Source: Labia minor
Taxonomy: Eukaryota; Arthropoda; Insecta; Dermaptera; Spongiphoridae
Assembly (NCBI GenBank): GCA_963082975.1
Contig: OY720348.1
Span: 74,053,719 to 74,117,718 of the forward strand
Length of the DNA stretch: 64,000 nt
Direction of reading: 5' to 3'
Below are positions 45,131 through 56,920 of the stretch, piece after piece (position 1 is the stretch's first letter; each line of letters starts with the position of its first letter). Under the pieces are notes generated by a model. That model was not told the DNA's origin and did not search any database. It saw nothing but the letters and a program-made list of their open reading frames with translations. The position numbers were made by a program, and so were the translations under genes.

Positions 45131-45946
45131 CTTTTATTGCTCTTTTCTCTTTTCAATGAAAATGAAGTCGACTTTAACAAAATACATGCAAATTATGATT
45201 TTTTTTTATCAACTGACCAAATAAATAGGAATTGGACAGGTTTTATAGAAAGATGCTAAAGATGCCCGCCTCCCAAACAGATATTCATTTTTATAATAAT
45301 ATTGTATTATTTTTTTAAATAATAACTTATTTTATTTTATTTATTTTTAAAGGAAAAATTTAAAAAATAAAATTTGGAGCTGGAAATGAGGTTGAACCGC
45401 AATGTTCAGAGTATAAATACCTGCCTTCGGTTATTCCTTAAACTTCAGCAATGAACAAAAGTGAACGTCACTCTCAGGCCAGCTTCTTACTACTATTGTG
45501 TAGTTATTCAAGGTCAATATTTTTTATTTTATTTTTTCTATTTTAATTTATTTAACTTTGGTAGGTCAGCTCCATTTATTAATCATCGAAATGGAAGATC
45601 TTTGCTTTTTCAATCCATATGATTATTATTTAAATTATAGACTAATTACTTATTTCGTTGTACAATGAATGAAAATATTTTAATTATGGTTATTATTAGA
45701 TTATACTTGTATATCTATATTCTCACAAAAGACAAATGAAAAGAATTCAAAGTAAATATTGAATAGGAGTAACAAAATATATTGAAAACTTTATTGATGG
45801 AAAATTAAACTTTGTTAAAGTTTGTTATGAAAGCTATTTTCTCCTTTTTAATTAATTAAACTAAAGCGTTGGAAGAATATTGAATTATATATAATCAATT
45901 CATTATTATTAATTAACAATTAAATCGAATCGAAGTATTGTTTTAC
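45131..45946. other. AT-rich DNA, no gene recognised
   Basis: 45380-45500 is more complex (GGTTGAACCGCAATG; minus-strand GGTTCAACCTC is weakly B-box-like). Nothing else. Confidence 0.35.
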
Positions 45947-45948
45947 TA

Positions 45949-46429
45949 CGTGGACTGAAAAGTCCCAGGTACTAGAAAATGAATAGGACTCATTTCGAGA
46001 GGCTCATCTGTCACTAGTTTATGTATGAAGCATCATGACATTTCGTCCATTCGTTTACAAGCTACAGCCGTTTGAGTGACGCTACTTTCGCCTTCATAAG
46101 AAAAATGGAAAAACAGGAATATCGTGTCTTGATTAAACATTGTTTTTTAATGGGAAAAACTTGTGAACAATCATTGCAGTGTTTGCAGGAATGTTATCCC
46201 ACATCTGCTCCTTTGGGAACAACAGTTTATCAAGACGCGATATTCCTGTTTTTTCATTTTTCTTATGAAGGCGAAAGTTGCGTCACTCAAACGACTGTAG
46301 CTTTTGAACGAATGGACGAAATGTCATGATACTTCATACATAAACTAGTGACAGATGAGCCTCTCGAAATGAGTCCTATTCATTTTCTAGTACCTCACCT
46401 ATTGAAAATCGTGGGACTTTTCAGCCCAT
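45949..46429. mobile_element. Palindromic mariner element (family M4)
   Basis: TA at 45947-45948 and 46430-46431. The left arm from TGGACTGAAAAGTCCCA through the 5' leader to about 46125 is repeated in inverse from about 46235 to the right end, more than 170 bp at high identity. Both arms contain the start of the transposase gene (...AATGGAAAAACAGGAATATC). The element thus consists of two 5' ends facing each other around about 110 bp of unique code, and the normal 3' end is gone. The right arm has an extra ACCTATTGAAAATCG-type segment near the tip. Confidence 0.88.
46105..46240 (+). pseudogene. Mariner transposase N-terminal fragment
   Basis: MEKQEYRVLIKHCFLMGKTC, then ECYPTSAPLGTTVY, reads as the first helix-turn-helix of a Mos1-type mariner transposase (family pattern MEKKEYRVLIKHCFLMGKN..., ...DSAPGKSTV). 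The start is the internal ATG at 46105, 11 codons into the open frame. Code ends where the inverted arm begins, so about 45 of roughly 345 residues remain and no catalytic residue is present. Confidence 0.85.
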
Positions 46430-46431
46430 TA

Positions 46432-47537
46432 TTAGTTTAATTTTTTATTCTTGATATAATTATTTTTTGGTTTTGTTTTTAGTTTAATAAATTCTAACTT
46501 TTCGAATACCACAACAACTTATATTATATATAGACATGATTTATACAATCATTAATATTCAGTAAAATAAATCTAGTTGAATTGATATCCATCTTTAATG
46601 ATCCATGAAGTGAATAGCTTTTCCCTTCCAGACCATTTTGACCACCAATCGGATCCAATCTCTTCGGTTTTGGAACCATCCGAAGGTACTGATCAACTGG
46701 ACAGGAATCGTTGATAGTACTCGATCGTTATACTTTAACCCATGTTTAATTATGATTTTGAAAAATTGATCAGACAATTCGTGAGGGATTTGCAAATTTT
46801 CTTATATATTATTTATCCATTGGAAGGTGAATATTTCCACTTGGCTTTTATCTACCTTTTGGCAGATTTCACCAAGTGAAAAAAATATTAAATCAAACTC
46901 TTTGCACACATCTACACTCGTAGAGTCGATCATAAAAAAAAATAAAAAAAAATCTTTCTATTCTTTTGTTCACCTTTAAAAGATGTAATCAATCAAAATT
47001 CAACTTAGTAGAAATTTTATCAAACGTTTTTTTCCTCTCTCTCCAATATTGATGGTGTTTTAAAGGAATAATATCTGTTCTCCTCGGGCTGCATTTCTTT
47101 TCGAAATACATTCCCATAGTAATATTTTATATACGCTCATAGACTGGCACTTCCAACTGCCAAACCACTAAAACCTTCATAGAAAAATCAACTTGCAATA
47201 ATAATGTGTAATATTTACTTTTAGCCATTCATAGATCTAATAAATTATTTTTTTTACCCTTTCACGAACAGCAGTTTTTCAGAGATCTCTGTTTTGCTTT
47301 GTTTTTTATTATCTAAATTTATATAGGTAGGCTATATATCGAAGACCCAACTTTTGTTATTTATAAAATGTTTTTTTATTAAATGAGGATGACAACTTTT
47401 TTATTTTGTTTGCTTATTTTATATTACAACAATAAAAGTCAAAGTAATTTTTAACATTTCGATTAAAACTAACGTAATTAGAACATGTGCTGTCATTTTT
47501 TACTCCAAAATTATACCAATCTACCATAGATATCTCT

Positions 47538-47571
<34 letters not shown>

Positions 47572-47591
47572 AGAGAGATAAATAATCATTG
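46432..47591. other. AT-rich unique DNA with (GA)n
   Basis: The frame 46595-46795 (minus) has no signature. A (GA)n tract lies at 47537-47577, just before the family-A copy. No gene recognised. Confidence 0.4.
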
Positions 47592-48116
47592 TTACTATCT
47601 CGTTAGAGATAGAATTGCGATAAAGAAAATTTTCGATGTCGAGATTTTGATGTTTTTATACGTTTTGAAGGTTCCTGATCACTAAGGTTGAGAAAAATGT
47701 CTGTGTGTGTGTATGTGGGTATGTAGACAAGATTACGCAAAAACGGTTTGAGCTAGAATCATGAAATTTGGTACACAGGCATTATTCAAAATTCATAGTT
47801 TTCTATCCACTTTTGAGAAGTGTAGCTCAAGTGGAAGAGGGTCATTACCTACCATTTATACGTTTTGATTTTTATTCCTCTAAAGTGACCGTAAAAATAA
47901 AGATATAGGTTTGATAATTTTTCACATAATTAAAAATTGTATAAAACTGCTATATATAGAATTTCAGCTTGATTGAATTGCTGAAAGTACCCGAATTAAT
48001 TTTTTTAACATGACTGCAATCACGCGCTAACACGTGACGTGGTGCCATCAACAAAGAGCCACACACGCGCTGGTTTAATAAATATTAATTATTAATTTTA
48101 ATTTATAATTTATAAG
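47592..48116 (-). mobile_element. Family A element, inverted, head-truncated
   Basis: On the minus strand the 3' terminus reads ACGAGATAGTAAC with a hairpin mate TCTATCTC. Inward come the TTTCTCAACCTTAGTGA block, (CA)n, the core, CTCTTCCACTTGAGCTACAC and the CACGTGTTAGCGCGTG block. It stops in the AT-rich head at about 48116, so the 5' hairpin and subterminal motif are lacking. Confidence 0.75.
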
Positions 48117-49080
48117 TCGTTTTAGGTATAATTTTCATAAGAAATAAGAACCTAGATTGATAATTGATTTTGGTATATATAGTATGATTAGTATTAAATG
48201 AATTATTTATTATATATTTACAAGCCTCTCCTTTTTTATTATGATTAATTATTAACATTGATTAATTTATTTATAATTACGCGATGAAAATATTATGTAA
48301 TTGTTCTGTCTATTATAATGAAGAGAGTAAGTGCTTCTGTTCAGTGCTTATCACAACCTCTTAAACATCAATTATAATCCATTGATATTGAATCAACGCT
48401 CTGCGTATATCAATCAAGTTTTAATTACATTTCTATTTTTGTGATATATATAATATCATTACAAGTATATATATATATATATATATATTTAGATTCATCA
48501 AAAATAAAATTTTATTTAATAATATATTAATATATTAATATATATTATATACATATATAATATATTATATAATATATTTATTTTATTTAATAAATCTAAT
48601 AAATTATTATTATAATATCCACATAATATTATTTTGTTTTAAATAAAAAGTAAAAGGGAATGAATTTTTTTTTTTCTAATCGTGCGATAAGACACTCGGC
48701 TAAATTTCATGGAAAAACAGAATATAAATAAAAATAGAATTAGAATTTATTTATTTTAATATTTATTTTAATAAAATCTTTTAGTTTCCATTGCAAAGCG
48801 AATGTGATCGGTTGGGCTGAGTGTCCGTCCACCTGGCCAGGTAATTCATTAATAAGTATTTTATTAATTAATAATAATTAGAAATATTATTTATTTGTTT
48901 TCTATCCACACTTTCCATTAAAATGAATATTTTAATTAATTATTTATGATTGTTTTTGGATTAAATTATTTGATTTTTACGACTAAACGTTATCTACTTT
49001 TTGATCATTGATTTCATTTTTCATTTTTTAATGCTCTCTTCATCATCTTTGGAATCTATTAATTAATTAATTACAAGTAT
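48117..49080. other. AT-rich DNA; possible tRNA-like relic
   Basis: 48470-48600 is an AT/TATA simple-sequence field. On the minus strand 48790-48842 shows TGGCCAGGTGGACGG, which is A-box-like, with a weak B-box; the evidence is poor. Confidence 0.3.
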
Positions 49081-49238
49081 CCATCAACAAAGAACCAAAC
49101 ATGCGCTGGTTTAATAAATATTACCTATTAATTTTAATTTATAATTTATAATTAATTAATTATATTTTATTTAAATATAATATTTTCTGTTATTGAATCC
49201 AATTCAAATTGCCAGATAGTTGAGTGGAGACTCCAAAT
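49081..49238 (-). mobile_element. Family A head fragment, inverted
   Basis: On the minus strand it runs from a damaged TTTGGAGTCTCCACTCA through CTATCTGGCAATTTGAATTG and the AT-rich head to AACCAGCGCATGTTTGGTTC, then stops. Both the hairpin loop and the subterminal motif carry changes. Confidence 0.65.
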
Positions 49239-51960
49239 TATTTAATGTTATATTTAAATTAATGAATTAAGTAAAGTTTTGATTATATGAATTTAAAAAT
49301 ATCATTATTTAATAAAATCTATTTAAACATTAATAGAATTAATTAATTTGATTCTATTAAATAATAAAACAATTCAATTTTTCAACATTATTGATAAATC
49401 AAAATAAAAGTGTAAAAATTGAAATGAAAGTGTTTCTAAATCCAAACGAATAAATTCGAACCGAAACGAATAAAACCAAATAAATAGAAATAAAATAATG
49501 GAATGTAACGATGTAATTCAGCTCATACTCCACTCGTTTTTTCACAATAACCTTCCTAAATAATCCATTTTCTCAGATTAATATTATTGCCCTTCCTGCT
49601 TATGGAGTTCGAATTTTAATGAATTAAAAATCTCTTTAATATGAGTACATCATTTCGATTGTGTAGTTTTGGCAATGTTTGTTGAATTTTCGCTATATAC
49701 AAACTCATTGTTAATTTAAAGTAGTGTCTCGGTAGTGCATGTTTACTTAAATTACTCTAATTGGATCTAAGCACAACGCACAATTCATCTATAATTTGGT
49801 GGTTTCATTGTATGCTTCATGGAAGATATACGAAGAGATTCCTGCATTTTTAATTCATCTCCTTATATTAAAGGAGAAGAGAACAAAAAACCAAACGAAC
49901 GTCTTATTAAAGGAAAATCAAAATACGATTTTTTTAATTAGTTGTATTTATTTGTAATGACGTTATGTAGAATTAAAATAGATAAAAAAAATTTTATTTT
50001 TTCAATACTCCATTGATTTATACGTTTTTAAAGCACTTAGAAAAAAATTTTATGTAATTCTTTATTTTTTGTTTTTTTTTCTTAATGGATTAAAATCTCT
50101 TTCATCTCTTTCGAATTGGGCTTTAGTTTCTTCTTCTTGAACCATTTTTGGAATCACATATTTTTTTTTAGATTTTTGTTTGTTGTCATTCGTGGTTTAA
50201 TGAATCGGTTGTTTTACTGTTATTATAAAAAAAAATTATACATAATTATTTTTTTGCAAAATAAATGAACATTTCCCTACATTTAGTATCTTAATCTCTT
50301 TTTACGATCTTGTGTTGTATATAATTGTTGTCGTTGGCTTTTAATGTTGTTCGGGTATAAAAATAAAACAGACCCTCGGAAAGTCACCCCTAAGAGGTTT
50401 ATTTATCGACAGGAGACATAAGGGGAGGGGGAAGGATTGTCCCGTTTGGATCGTAGAGGTGACAAGCTAAACGGGACGTCTTCGATCACGACAAAGTAAA
50501 CCAAATTGATTTCTTCTTTTTATTCATTTTTTCTATTATTTTTTTCACTATCATATTTTCATTTTTGTTGAATTTCTCTTAATTCTATTTTTATTATCCA
50601 AATCTTCAACTCGAGCCAAATGACATTCATTTTCCAATGCCTTGAATGAAAGACAACGAAAATCTTGTGCCTAATAAGAAATGGAAAATTGGAAGTGACG
50701 ACCAAAACAAACGATTTTCATAATAGCATTGAACTCACCCATTTCTCCTTCCTATTCTCCTATATCCTTAAATTGCACTTGTAATTACTTCAATATCAAT
50801 CATTTCGTTTTCTATAAGAAAAAAAGCAAAAATAAAAACAAAAACAAATAATGGATTAGGAAGCAATCTGATCTTGTCTAAATTTATTAATATTATTTTA
50901 TTATTTTATTTTAATTCTTGAATTGAATGGAATGGCTCAGCATGTTATATAAATTTTAGTAAAATTTAAAAAAGAAAAGGGGAACAAAACATGATTGTTT
51001 GAAAATGAATTTGATTTCTAATTGAATGTGATTCTATTCGAATCAATAGATATCCTTTCGATTTCTATTTCAATCATCAGATTAAGTTTAAATAGTGCAA
51101 TAGAAATGGATATCACAATGACCCATCTGTGTAAACTCCTTTTGTTAACAATTGTTTTATTAATTGCCTAGGAATACGAAATAAAATGATTTATCTTGTA
51201 AGGAATTAAGACTGGCTGAAAGGGCGATTTCCCGTTTGTCGGTTAGGAGGAGTCTTGGCTCACAAGCCATGAATAATTTGGAAAGCTATTGAAGTGGTTG
51301 AGAATAAAGAGGTAGCTACAGGGACAAGGGTTATACATGTTTGAAATGCCTGCGAGAGGTAGAGGAAGGCATAGGTCATTTTGGAGCAGGAGGAGGAAAA
51401 GGAGAATGATCATAAAACGTACTTCTCTTTCCTAAACGCCATATTAATAAGTAATTATTATTTTTTTTTAAATAAATAACTCAATCAATTAAACTCATTA
51501 AAATTTATTCAAACATAGAATTGATAATAATTCCAACTGTAATATAATAGGACTTATTACATTTTAGATTATCCATCAAAAAAAGGGATAAGGTTAAATT
51601 TTTATTATCCAAGTCATAAAAGTGGATTATATTTCTTTTCTCAGGCTAATTTAAATATTACTTTGTCCACACATTTTGCTTTTTGTTTTAATAAAATAAA
51701 TCTTTTCAACTTTCCTTAAAAAATACGTATCTTTTTCTTTTTTTTTAAATTAATTTTTCTTCAAGTACATTATTTAATAAAGTTGTGATCCAATCGGGGG
51801 AATGTCAAGTCCTTTCCTATCAATTTCCCTTACCCAAATCATTCCCATACCATTAATTCTTTCATGGCGAGTACGTAGATGGCGGGGTAGATGGGACATA
51901 TCTTAGCCGTAGTGAAGGAAAGCTGCCTAAGGGAAAAAACCCTAAATTCAAATCAGGGTC
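49239..51960. other. Long unique stretch, no gene recognised
   Basis: 2.7 kb mostly AT-rich. Two more complex spots: 50380-50500, which holds a perfect 9-bp inverted repeat GTCCCGTTT (50439-50447) / AAACGGGAC (50469-50477), and 51200-51430. No repeats of the window's families found. Confidence 0.4.
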
Positions 51961-52320
51961 GAAGATAGAAAAGGCATTGCAACGAACATGGCCAATAAAT
52001 ATTCATAATAACTCATTAAATAAGTTTACGGAGCAGGGGAGGGATACACTAGTTCCGGTCGGAAAGAGGTTAAGTGAGCAGGCACCCACCTACCGTCATC
52101 AAGATACTGTAAGAACAACACTGGAGATAGAGCAGAAGCAGGTGACTTTCAGGAAAATAGAAACTACAGAAAATAAACTGCCACGAAGCAGACTCAATAC
52201 TTTTGGGCTATTACAGAGATGAAACTTGCTAACAACATGGACGAGGAAAAAAAAGAAAAAGAAATGACCAAGGGAAAGTAGAAGTACTCAAGCAAAAACA
52301 ATACTCCATCTCTAACTATT
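51961..52320 (+). other. Possible upstream part of a decayed LINE
   Basis: A frame of 81 codons (51977-52222), rich in charged residues, shows no family signature. It precedes clear R1-like LINE code on the same strand and has a similar A-rich coding-strand composition, so it may belong to the same element. Weak. Confidence 0.25.
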
Positions 52321-52490
52321 GTACATTCTACGTCAAGTCAGTTATATTAATTAGATGTCCTATGATTAGTAGAACGCGTCCTATATACCTTTACCTTGAT
52401 TTTCTTGACCTGAGGCGCTACTTTTTATCAAGTAGCTTGCTAATTTTGATCCCAGAGGCTGGGTTGACTCCGTCCCATAGACAAGAATAT
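52321..52490 (-). mobile_element. SINE S, partial copy
   Basis: Minus strand: GAGTCAACCCAGCCTCTGGG, GCTACTTGATA, GTAGCGCCTCAGGTCAAGAA and TTCTACTAATCATAGGACAT match the body of the SINE at 55310-55567. The tRNA-like head is absent. Lies within the LINE-like stretch. Confidence 0.65.
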
Positions 52491-52564
52491 GGGAACACAC
52501 TTAGCCAAGACTCTACGAGGTGTCTTAAAATACTCTACAACATAGATATATGGCTATAAAAATT

Positions 52565-52990
52565 ATTTCGGTGTACAGGACCGCACGCGGAGAAGCCATA
52601 CATGTTACCTTACCACCTATAGATATGAAAATCATCGAAATTAATTGTATCAAAACAATGAAAGAAAAAAAAAAATAGACATTAAAAAAAAAACTATGAC
52701 AGAATAGCAAAACAGATGCTACAGATACGATGGATGGACAAAGACCTTTATAAAAGGCCTAAGGGAATTGGAAAAAAGAAAATAGGAAAACGCCTAAACT
52801 ACTACACCATTTAAGTACTGACTGGACATGATCTCTTTGGAGCATACCAATACAAATTCAGCCATGTGCTGCTTCTGTCCTGAGAGAAATATCTCGGAAC
52901 TGACTTTATTCAAATGCAAAAGATGAAAAGAACTAAGTAACGAAGCAGAAGCAGCATATGGCGAGACACCATCGCAAAACTCATAGCAGA
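52565..52990 (+). pseudogene. R1/LOA-type LINE Pol remnant
   Basis: Several frame-shifted blocks in the expected order. First YRTARGEAIHVTLPPIDMKI (family pattern YRTVSxxAxxVxAGxxPIDL), then a lysine-rich stretch, then VLTGHDLFGAYQYKF (LTGHGxFxxYLxxF), then ELTLFKCKR followed after a stop by KELSNEAEAAYG (xEHTLFxCxRW...). These are the blocks after the reverse transcriptase in R1/LOA-clade LINEs. Stops and frameshifts make it non-functional. The fragment at 4407 would lie just upstream in an intact element. Confidence 0.65.
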
Positions 52991-54254
52991 CAAAGAAATA
53001 GGTAACGTGATCATTAAGTTACTCTATGACATAATGAAAACAAAGGACAATACCGTTCAAAAAATAACGAACTAATGGAAGGGGAGATCTTGAAGAAATG
53101 TGTCAAAAGATAGTCCCAAAGATTCTCCAAAGTAATAAATAGGAAGGAGGTTTTTTAATGGATACAAGTCCGACACTACAGCCAATCATAGAGTTAGTTG
53201 GGATGAATCTTTCCTCTTTCCTTATAAAAAAAAGATGTCATTTTTTAGAGAAAATAAGTAATTTATTTTGAAATTAATCAAATCTTAATCTAATTTCAAT
53301 CGTTTTTTATTTACATTATTATTATTATTATTATATATATATCATAGAAGGACGTTAGTTCTTAATGAACTTTATCTGAACTTTTCTACCCTTCTCTTCC
53401 AACCCTCGGATGCATTTAAAGAAAAAAGTGAATAAATAAAAAGATGTTCCGGTAATTTATTTGATAATATTTTAAGGTAAATTTCTTTTATAAATAAAAA
53501 TAAATAAAAAAATACTCAAAAAGACTTGACAATCTTTTTTTTTTATTTTTATTTAATAAAATAAAAATTCAGCTGTGAGTTGTAACATTTATAAAACATA
53601 CATCTTCCTCTTGCTATGTTTTTATTTTTCATTTCATACATATCGGTGTGTATTTTGCATCAATGATATTAATTCACCATCAATCATGCCATGTACTACA
53701 CTAAAATAAATACATTAAATACACAATAAATATAACAAAAACCATTTTATTTATTTATTTCATTGAAAATATTGAATTATATAATATTGATAAAAGGTTA
53801 TCATGGATTATATATTATTTTTAGTAAAGATTATAAATAAATTAAAAAATTAAAATCAAAAAACTTTCTATGATAAATTAAACCGCATTGCAAGGATCAA
53901 GTGACAGAGTTGGTGGGAGGGAGGGGGGAGGAGGAATATGTATCTCGCCTCAATTTCTATTAAGCCTGGTTTAATGAAAAGTTTGCCAAGGGTGGGTTGT
54001 GTGGCGTGGAATGAATTGCGAGACAAATTTCTTTGATTGTTTGTAGCATAAGAGAACAAAAACCCAATATAAATCAACGAAACAAGAAAACAATCTACAA
54101 TGTCTTTATAAATATTATCATTTTGAAATACGAACAATTTTTTATTATAAATAAATATTAAAAATTAGTTTAAGTTGTAAATTCCATTTAAATCCATAAA
54201 AATTTAAATAGTAAAAATATAAAAGAATAATTTCGATTATAAACAATATTGAAT
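52991..54254. other. Unique AT-rich DNA
   Basis: 52991-53110 may be LINE 3' sequence. The remainder is AT-rich with (TTA)n at 53320-53335. The minus frame at 53868-54137 has no signature. Confidence 0.35.
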
Positions 54255-54510
54255 ATAGGAGGCCTTCAGCGCCAGAACGGCCTAACCCACATTTTTCACT
54301 ATTTTGCTTTTGTGTCTTAACATTATCCTCGTAACTTATATTTTAAAATGCCGTAGTAGCCTAAGCAACCTTCTCATTTTTATCGCTAGATTTCAGCACA
54401 TGTACTACTCTGGATTTCAGGATGTAATAGAAATCTAAAACGCCAAACCGCATAAAAGCAAAGAAGTGAAAAATGTGGGTTAGGCCGTTCTGGCGCTGAA
54501 GGCCTCCTAT
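54255..54510. mobile_element. Foldback element with perfect 46-bp arms
   Basis: 54255-54300 and 54465-54510 are exact inverted copies (ATAGGAGGCCTTCAGCGCCA, GAACGGCCTAACCCACATTT, TTCACT). Similarity continues inward with mismatches (TTTTGCTTTTGTG / CTTTGCTTTTATG). The 164-bp centre is non-coding. No target duplication is clear. Perfect arms in a mutated background suggest a young insertion or gene conversion between arms. Confidence 0.85.
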
Positions 54511-54537
54511 TTGCTTTATGCGTATTGATGTATATAT

Positions 54538-54960
54538 AGGGTGTTTCATTTAGACCACCTATTTTAAAATTAAAAGAAAACACATTGCTTAATATATTTC
54601 GATGTTTTTATTGCAATAGAGGAATAGAGGATAGAACATTGAGGTTATGTCTAAAAAAATTTAATAAATAGCACTCTAATGTGTGTGTGTGTGATTGATG
54701 ATGACACAATGGAATTGTTCAAAGAGAATTTTCAGAGGAGTGTTATCTTGTGCCGGAGCGAGGGAATGTGATCATAACGAGCATGCGTTTTTACAATTCA
54801 AGGTCTATGCCAATAATCTAAAAACAATTCCTAAAATAGACAAGATTGGACGCGACAATGATGAAAGTCAACAATCATTTACCAAATTGTCTTTGAAAAT
54901 TTCGTCTAAATGATTAACGACTACGACCATTTATCAGAGATTAAACATAACCTCAATATA
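54538..54960. other. Possible TIR element, unresolved
   Basis: GGGTGTTTCATTTAGACCAC at 54540 looks like a transposon tip. TTGAGGTTATGT (54640-54651) recurs inverted as ACATAACCTCAA near 54946-54957. I could not define ends. The frame 54695-54913 has no signature. Confidence 0.3.
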
Positions 54961-55309
54961 TATCTGTTTTCTTGAATTGAAACCAAAATATCAAAATCTT
55001 TCAAGGAATTAAGTTCAACAATAATTTTATTTCTAGCATTTTAAATTTACAAAAAGAAAACATCATGTAAATTATTGTATTTTGTCATCATAAGTTTAAT
55101 TAAAGTTTCAAAGCAACTTAAATTAACAAGAAAAAAATTTCTAGGGCTGATATAACTACCGAAATATACATAAAGCATATACATGAATGAATTAATTATT
55201 CTTTATTTATATTGATATTTTTTAAGTATATAATACCATAAATAGAATTGTTTGTTTGGAATTAGAAATTTTTCTGTTTCCCCACAAATCCTAATTATCC
55301 TCCTCTAAA

Positions 55310-55567
55310 AAAAAATCCTCCGACTTTGTACGTCCTACGCAAGGACAACGCCTATCAAGTCGATTAATCAATGACGTGTCCTATGATCAGTAGAACGGGG
55401 CCTCTCCACCTTTGCCTTGATTTTCTTGATCGGAGGCGCTATCAAGTAGCATTTCCTCAAGGTTGTTCCCGGAGGCTGGGTTGACTCCCCAGCCAGGCCC
55501 GGGACTTTAACCCGGGACCATGTGAATGTGAGGCAGGTTCGCTACCCACACACCCAATGGCGCCTTA
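55310..55567 (-). mobile_element. SINE S, complete copy with 14-bp target duplication
   Basis: TATCCTCCTCTAAA on both sides (55296-55309 and 55568-55581). On the minus strand the head is GGCGCCATTGGGTGTGTGGG with an A-box-like TGGGTAGCGAAC. A B-box-type arm GGGTTAAAGTCCC lies in a perfect CCCGGG...CCCGGG stem. The body is GGAGTCAACCCAGCCTCCGG, TTGATAGCGCCTCCGATCAA and GAAAATCAAGGCAAAGGTGG, and it ends in a T-run tail. tRNA-derived, pol III-type, mobilised by a LINE. Other copies: 30118, 44374 and 52321, all on the same strand. Confidence 0.85.
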
Positions 55568-55581
55568 TATCCTCCTCTAAA

Positions 55582-56920
55582 TATTTAATATAATACTTAA
55601 ACTATTTATAACAAATAAAACCATTCTGTTTTACTGAAGAGATATTTAAAAACCCTCAACTTTAGTATAGTCATTTCATTTTCATATTGATCATTCGAAT
55701 TCATAATAAACTATTTCTTTTCATTTCCAACCACAGAGAAACAGATACACCGACACAGTATGAATAAAGTGTTTAAATAATATTTTGCCCATTATTATTG
55801 AATTTTCTCTTTTTTTAAATTTTTATTTGTTCTCTTTTCTATTTTCTTAAGAGTGTTTTCCATGTTGATTTGTTTCTTTATTAAGTGGATACAAAATATC
55901 TGTTGTTTTTTTATATTAACGCACCATTCATGGGGATGACTGTTTACCAAATGGAAGCAAACAAAAGTGCTGTTTCACAAATTAATTCCCTCCCTCCTCC
56001 CTCATGAATCCAATTCTACACTGCGTGTGTGGCCCCTTGGCAACGCTCTTGATTTATCACATGAAACCGGATTTATTTAAGAAACAATATTTCTTACATG
56101 ACATAATAAAAGAAACGTTGCTCTCAGATTTGTTTTTTTGTGTTTTCTATGTCGAAAATAAAAAAAAAATAGAGAAAAACGAAATTTTGGTTTGTTGGGT
56201 GTACCCGAGCACTGAATTTAACTATTCACACCCGAAATACACCCGCCAGCAAAATGAAAAGTGGATAATAATGGAAAGAGTTCAGTCAAATTTTCGGGCC
56301 AATGAACTTAAAATAAATATTTAATAAAAGAAGATATTAAAAAGTCTTTGTCCCAGAAGAGTTTCTTTTTATTTACACAGTCGGATATTTTACATTAACT
56401 AGCAAATTAAAATATACTAGGACAATAGTTAAACATTTGTTATAATAAATGTAGGAATTACTTGAGACCAGTTTTTTTTGTCAATTTTTTTTATGAAGAG
56501 AGATTGAATTTTTTGAGAAAATCAAAACCTCTTCAACATAAGAAAAATGCAGGAAAATATTTTATTTGAATATATTAATTTTTCAGTTAATTCTATAAAA
56601 AAATATTAAATTATTATAAATTTGGTATTTGAAAATAGACTTTTTGTAATATCACATATTTGTTTACAAAAATGATATAATAATAATTACAATATTTATA
56701 ATTATAAATTAATAAATTGTTATATCAAATCACTTGATTCATTGCAATATTTTGATTTTTGATATTTACTGACACTTGTTGAATAGTTATTTAAGAAAAA
56801 AATAATTAAAAATATTTTTTCTAGAAATCAGGCAATGATAGATCATTTTTTTAACTTATGATTCCTATAATAAGTGAAATTCATAAAATATATTTGAGTC
56901 GTTTTCTAAGATCAAAAAAA
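55582..56920. other. AT-rich DNA, no gene recognised
   Basis: The plus frame 56004-56324 (106 codons) is the longest in this stretch. It starts in a moderately complex region but shows no known domain; its second half is lysine/asparagine-rich. I do not call it a gene. Confidence 0.35.

Noticed and set aside
56004-56324. 106-codon plus-strand frame, one of the longest in the window
   Set aside because: No recognisable domain, biased second half, no homologous frame elsewhere in the window, and no splice or promoter context I could defend.
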